Below are positions 6,159-8,992 of a stretch of DNA of 8,992 bases, piece after piece. The number at the start of each line of letters is the position of its first letter. The stretch's first letter is position 1. Below the pieces are notes generated by a model, which was not told the DNA's origin, made no database searches, and saw only the letters and a list, made by a program, of their open reading frames with translations. Origin of the DNA: Pseudohongiella sp. (GTDB taxonomy: Bacteria > Pseudomonadota > Gammaproteobacteria > Pseudomonadales > Pseudohongiellaceae); assembly GCA_030652635.1 (NCBI GenBank), contig JAUSPW010000659.1, positions 1-8,992 on the forward strand, written 5' to 3'. The position numbers and the translations under genes were made by a program.

Positions 6159-7013
6159 TTATCTGCCAGTTCCCAGCAATTGCCCCATGCTCACTGCTGA
6201 CCCCGCACTGAGCTGAGGATTCAGATTTACCTTTTCCGGCCCAAACAAAGCCACAACCGTGGAGCCGAGCTTGAATCGTCCCATTTCGTCTCCTTTTTGC
6301 AGTACAACCGGGTTTTGCGCCTCGGTATAGTCCACCTCAAACGGCAGGGACTGGCCAGGACAGACGTGTCCACTCCAGACGGTCTCAATACCAGCAACAA
6401 TCATTGCCCCAACCAGAACCAGTGCCATTGGCCCAAGATCGGTATCGAAGAGACAGACAAGCCGTTCATTGCGGGCAAACAAACCATCCACACGTTCACT
6501 GGTCAGTTTGTTGACTGAAAATAATTGGCCGGGCACATAAATCATTTTACGCAACTGACCGCTGACGGGCATGTGGACACGGTGATAGTCGCGTGGTGAC
6601 AGGTAAACCGTGACGAAACTGCCGCCCACAAACGCCTGAGCCAACAAAGGATCAGCCCCCAGCAATGCCTGAACCGTAAACTGTTTGCCTTTTGCCTGCA
6701 AAATCGCCCCGTCTTCAATTGCACCTAACTGGCTGATTGCGCCGTCTGCAGGGCAGATCAAATCCCGGGCAGTGCCTGACAAGGGGCGAGCACCCGGTTT
6801 TAAGGCCCGCGTAAAAAAGCTGTTGAAGTTGTCATAGGCAGCCAGATCGGACTGCGCAGCTTCGGCCATATTGACGCTGTAGCGTTTGGCAAACCAGCCG
6901 ATAAACCGGTTCTTGATAAACGGACGACGGCTGTTTGCCAACCTGCCAACCAACCGGGACACCAGATGTTGGGGCACCAGGTACTGCATGAGGATAAACA
7001 GGGCATCTCGCAT
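6159..7013 (-). CDS. psd: Phosphatidylserine decarboxylase proenzyme
   Basis: Psd decarboxylates phosphatidylserine to phosphatidylethanolamine at the inner face of the cytoplasmic membrane. The 284-residue proenzyme has the self-cleavage motif LGST at 249-252. Cleavage between G250 and S251 would give a beta chain (1-250) and a 34-residue alpha chain with an N-terminal pyruvoyl group. The processing triad is complete: D90 (PADG), H147 (DYHRVHMP, 142-149) and S251. It is shorter than the 322-residue E. coli protein because it lacks the C-terminal tail, as in pseudomonads. The first residues match the E. coli N-terminus (MQYLVP resembles LQYILP), which supports the chosen ATG, though only a weak GGA lies before it. 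In Pseudomonas psd also lies near motAB, as here, where it is divergent from motA. Confidence 0.97.
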   Translation of the reverse strand: MRDALFILMQYLVPQHLVSRLVGRLANSRRPFIKNRFIGWFAKRYSVNMAEAAQSDLAAYDNFNSFFTRALKPGARPLSGTARDLICPADGAISQLGAIEDGAILQAKGKQFTVQALLGADPLLAQAFVGGSFVTVYLSPRDYHRVHMPVSGQLRKMIYVPGQLFSVNKLTSERVDGLFARNERLVCLFDTDLGPMALVLVGAMIVAGIETVWSGHVCPGQSLPFEVDYTEAQNPVVLQKGDEMGRFKLGSTVVALFGPEKVNLNPQLSAGSAVSMGQLLGTGR

Positions 7014-7114
7014 TCAAAAGTCCACAATCAGGCTGTTTTATTAAAAAACGAAGGCGGAAGCTTAAACAAGCATGATCTGGCAAACAAGTTTTGCTGATAA
7101 AAACGCAAAATTAC

Positions 7115-7141
7115 TAATGATTTGCGATTCTCGACCGATGT
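7115..7141 (+). promoter_or_regulatory. Possible FliA (sigma28) promoter for motAB
   Basis: TAAT (7115-7118), a 15-base spacer and ACCGATGT (7134-7141) match the flagellar class III consensus TAAA-N15-GCCGATAA at eight of twelve positions, including the CGAT core. Transcription would begin near 7148, about 42 bases before the motA ATG, a reasonable leader. A competing weak sigma70 pair overlaps it (TTGCTG 7091-7096 and TACTAA 7112-7117, spacing 15). The 176-bp gap between psd and motA also holds a bulged hairpin, 7124-7132 with 7145-7152. Confidence 0.3.
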
Positions 7142-7189
7142 ACTGAGAACGCAGCAGAAAATCGTACGCCGATAGGGAGCTCTCAGGTC

Positions 7190-8041
7190 ATGTTGTTTGC
7201 AGTTGGTGTTTTGGTGGTGTTAGGGAGCGTCGCGGGCGGTTACATCTGGCACGGCGGCATTCTTGGTGTTTTGTGGCAACCAGCAGAATTTTTGATCATT
7301 CTGGGCGCTGCATTTGGCGCATTCCTGATCTCCAACAGCATGCATACGGTCATGGCTACTGCCAAGAATCTACCCGCAGCGATCATGGGGCAATCCACCA
7401 GCCAGAAACTCTATCTGGATTTACTGGGGTTGTTGTTTGATATTTTTAACAAAGCGCGCCGCGAAGGCATGATGTCGATTGAAGCCGACATTGAGTCCCC
7501 GGCCGAAAGCGGCGTGTTTACGCGTTATCCGTCATTGCTCAAAAATCAACGGATCATTGAATTTCTGACTGACAACTTGCGCATCATGACCACCAGCAAT
7601 CTGGCTCCCCATGAAATTGAAGCCATGATTGATACAGAGATTGAAACCCAGATGCATGAATTGACCGAGCCTTCGCATGCGATCACGCGTATAGCCGATG
7701 GTTTGCCAGCATTTGGTATCGTGGCGGCGGTACTTGGTATTGTAATCACCATGCAGAAGTTAGGCGGACCGCCAGATGCTTTGGGCAAGAGCGTTGCAGC
7801 GGCACTGGTGGGTACGTTTGTGGGCATTTTTATCGCTTACAGTTTTGTTGGGCCAATGGCATCAAGACTGGCCGAAGTTGCGCACGCCGAAATCAAAATG
7901 TTTGAGTGTATCAAGGCTGCGATTGTCGCGACGTCCAATGGACTGCCGCCGCAGTTGGCTGTGGAATTCGCCCGTAAAACCTTGTTTTCCGGCGAACGGC
8001 CCAGCTTTGCTCAGTTGGATGAGCACATTCGTACCCGTTAA
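7190..8041 (+). CDS. motA: Flagellar motor stator protein MotA
   Basis: MotA forms a pentamer around MotB in the inner membrane and turns proton flow into torque on the rotor protein FliG. The 283 residues show four hydrophobic segments (about 2-19, 32-49, 171-188 and 201-221) and a large cytoplasmic loop between segments two and three. R90 and E98, which contact FliG, and prolines P173 and P222, which couple ion flow, fall at the same residue numbers as in E. coli MotA. The C-terminal block AVEFARKTLFSGERPSF (257-273) is also conserved. AGGGAG at 7174-7179 lies ten bases before the ATG. motB follows after 34 bp, as expected for an operon. Similarity is to proton-type MotA rather than sodium-type PomA. 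Confidence 0.96.
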   Translation: MLFAVGVLVVLGSVAGGYIWHGGILGVLWQPAEFLIILGAAFGAFLISNSMHTVMATAKNLPAAIMGQSTSQKLYLDLLGLLFDIFNKARREGMMSIEADIESPAESGVFTRYPSLLKNQRIIEFLTDNLRIMTTSNLAPHEIEAMIDTEIETQMHELTEPSHAITRIADGLPAFGIVAAVLGIVITMQKLGGPPDALGKSVAAALVGTFVGIFIAYSFVGPMASRLAEVAHAEIKMFECIKAAIVATSNGLPPQLAVEFARKTLFSGERPSFAQLDEHIRTR

Positions 8042-8063
8042 AAAACAACTTTGTTAATTGCTT

Positions 8064-8069
8064 AAAGAG
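8064..8069 (+). promoter_or_regulatory. Ribosome binding site supporting a TTG start for motB
   Basis: AAAGAG lies six bases before TTG at 8076. No ATG or GTG start fits the conserved MotB N-terminus. An in-frame TTG at 8058 exists but lies upstream of this site and follows a TAA codon directly. Confidence 0.65.
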
Positions 8070-8075
8070 TCCATC

Positions 8076-8992
8076 TTGGAAAAGTCAGAACAAACCATTG
8101 TCATCAAACGCGTCAAAAAGGTAGCCGGCGGCCACCATGGTGGCGCGTGGAAAATTGCCTTTGCGGACTTTGCGCTGGCATTGATGGCGTTTTTTCTGGT
8201 GATGTGGCTGATAGAAAGTACAACAGATCTCGAGAAAATGGTGATTGCTGGCTATTTCTCTGATCCGCGCAGTCTTGCCAACTCCGGCGACGGTGGTACT
8301 CCTTACGTGGTTGACCTGGGTGGTCGACCGCTCACTGTTGCCAATCAGGGTTTGAATCTTGCTTTGGTGCAAGAGGATCAGGAGCAAATGGTTGAGGCCT
8401 CTGATGAGCTGGAGAATCCTGAGGTCGCTGAACTTGCACGCCTGCGGGCTATCGAGAATCTGCAAAGCCTGCGCGGCCAGATGGAAGAAGTCATTGCTGG
8501 TAATCAAGCCTTCGAATGGTTCGGTGACAGCGCTACCATGGAAGTCACCAATGAAGGATTGGCAATCCAGATCATGGATCGTGAGAACCGACCCATTTTT
8601 GACTCAGGCTCGGCGCAGATGCGTTCTTATGCCCTGGAGGTCATGTGGGCGATGGCCGGCATACTGGATGCGGTACCTAACAAAGTCAGCATTTATGGAC
8701 ACACGGACAGTGTGCCATTTGGTAATAATGGTGGCTTGTACTCTAACTGGGAACTGTCCTCTGACCGTGCCAATTCTGCCCGACGGGCTTTGGTGGAAGG
8801 TGGTTTGATGGAGGATCGTTTTGCCCAGATTATTGGCATGGGGTCATCAATGCCATTTGATGAGCTGGACCCAAGCAGTCAGGCTAACCGTCGTATTGTG
8901 ATCATGGTGTTAAACGAATTGTCTGAGCAAAATCTGCGCGAAGGGACCATTGAGTCCGAGCGTGATGGTATTACACCGCCTGAAGAAGCGCT
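8076..8992 (+). CDS. motB: Flagellar motor protein MotB, TTG start, 3' end beyond the window
   Basis: MotB is the stator subunit that anchors to peptidoglycan and carries the proton-binding aspartate. The frame stays open for 305 codons to the window edge without a stop. The N-terminus EKSEQTIVIKRVKK leads into GGAWKIAFADFALALMAFFL, matching E. coli WKIAYADFMTAMMAFF, so D31 corresponds to the essential D32. One membrane segment spans about 27-47, followed by the plug and a linker. The OmpA-like peptidoglycan-binding domain starts near 160 and contains IYGHTDSVP (207-215), the SSDRANSARR helix (228-237) and NRRIVIMV (271-278). The first in-frame ATG encodes M37, inside the membrane segment, so the conserved N-terminus requires the TTG at 8076. 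The gene follows motA after 34 bp. Confidence 0.95.
   Translation, partial: MEKSEQTIVIKRVKKVAGGHHGGAWKIAFADFALALMAFFLVMWLIESTTDLEKMVIAGYFSDPRSLANSGDGGTPYVVDLGGRPLTVANQGLNLALVQEDQEQMVEASDELENPEVAELARLRAIENLQSLRGQMEEVIAGNQAFEWFGDSATMEVTNEGLAIQIMDRENRPIFDSGSAQMRSYALEVMWAMAGILDAVPNKVSIYGHTDSVPFGNNGGLYSNWELSSDRANSARRALVEGGLMEDRFAQIIGMGSSMPFDELDPSSQANRRIVIMVLNELSEQNLREGTIESERDGITPPEEA

Noticed and set aside
7168..7175. GCCGATAG, a near-perfect sigma28 -10 box before motA
   Set aside because: No TAAA-like -35 element lies 15 bases upstream. The implied transcript would start about eight bases before the ATG and leave out the AGGGAG ribosome binding site.
8359..8808. Plus-strand open frame of 149 codons starting with ATG within motB
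   Set aside because: It is out of frame with motB, whose frame encodes the membrane segment and the OmpA-like domain without interruption. The out-of-frame product has no domain.

Overview
The window looks like a stretch of core chromosome from a gammaproteobacterium. The proteins most resemble those of Pseudomonadales, Cellvibrionales or Oceanospirillales. This rests on remembered family sequences: a 504-residue IlvA with two C-terminal ACT-like regions, SerA paired with a D-2-hydroxyglutarate dehydrogenase, Psd next to the flagellar stator genes, and a proton-type MotAB. I cannot name a genus. No transposase, phage gene, CRISPR array, tRNA or rRNA was seen.

Layout from left to right. Positions 1-171 hold no gene but contain two consecutive large inverted repeats behind the 3' end of serA. 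serA (minus) and a D-2-hydroxyglutarate dehydrogenase gene (plus) are divergent across 84 bp that carries a perfect 8-bp inverted repeat. Next come a probable terminator, a 225-bp intergenic region with a leader-like hairpin, a cold-shock-domain gene (plus), and a very clear terminator. rpiA (minus) follows, with its stop codon inside the loop of a hairpin. rpiA and ilvA (plus) are divergent, and their candidate -10 elements overlap. ilvA converges on ppnP (minus) across 10 bp. psd (minus) lies upstream of ppnP on the same strand. psd is divergent from motA-motB (plus), and motB starts at TTG and runs off the right edge.

How the genes work together. SerA opens serine synthesis from 3-phosphoglycerate. 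In pseudomonads SerA also reduces 2-oxoglutarate to D-2-hydroxyglutarate, and the neighbouring flavoenzyme re-oxidises it, pulling an unfavourable step forward. RpiA (pentose phosphate pathway), IlvA (isoleucine synthesis), PpnP (nucleoside phosphorolysis) and Psd (phosphatidylethanolamine synthesis) are independent housekeeping functions. MotA and MotB form the proton-driven flagellar stator.

I found no undescribed multi-gene system. The points most worth a second look are the paired palindromes after serA, the inverted repeat between serA and the dehydrogenase gene, the rpiA stop codon inside a hairpin, the overlapping rpiA/ilvA promoter elements and the TTG start of motB.
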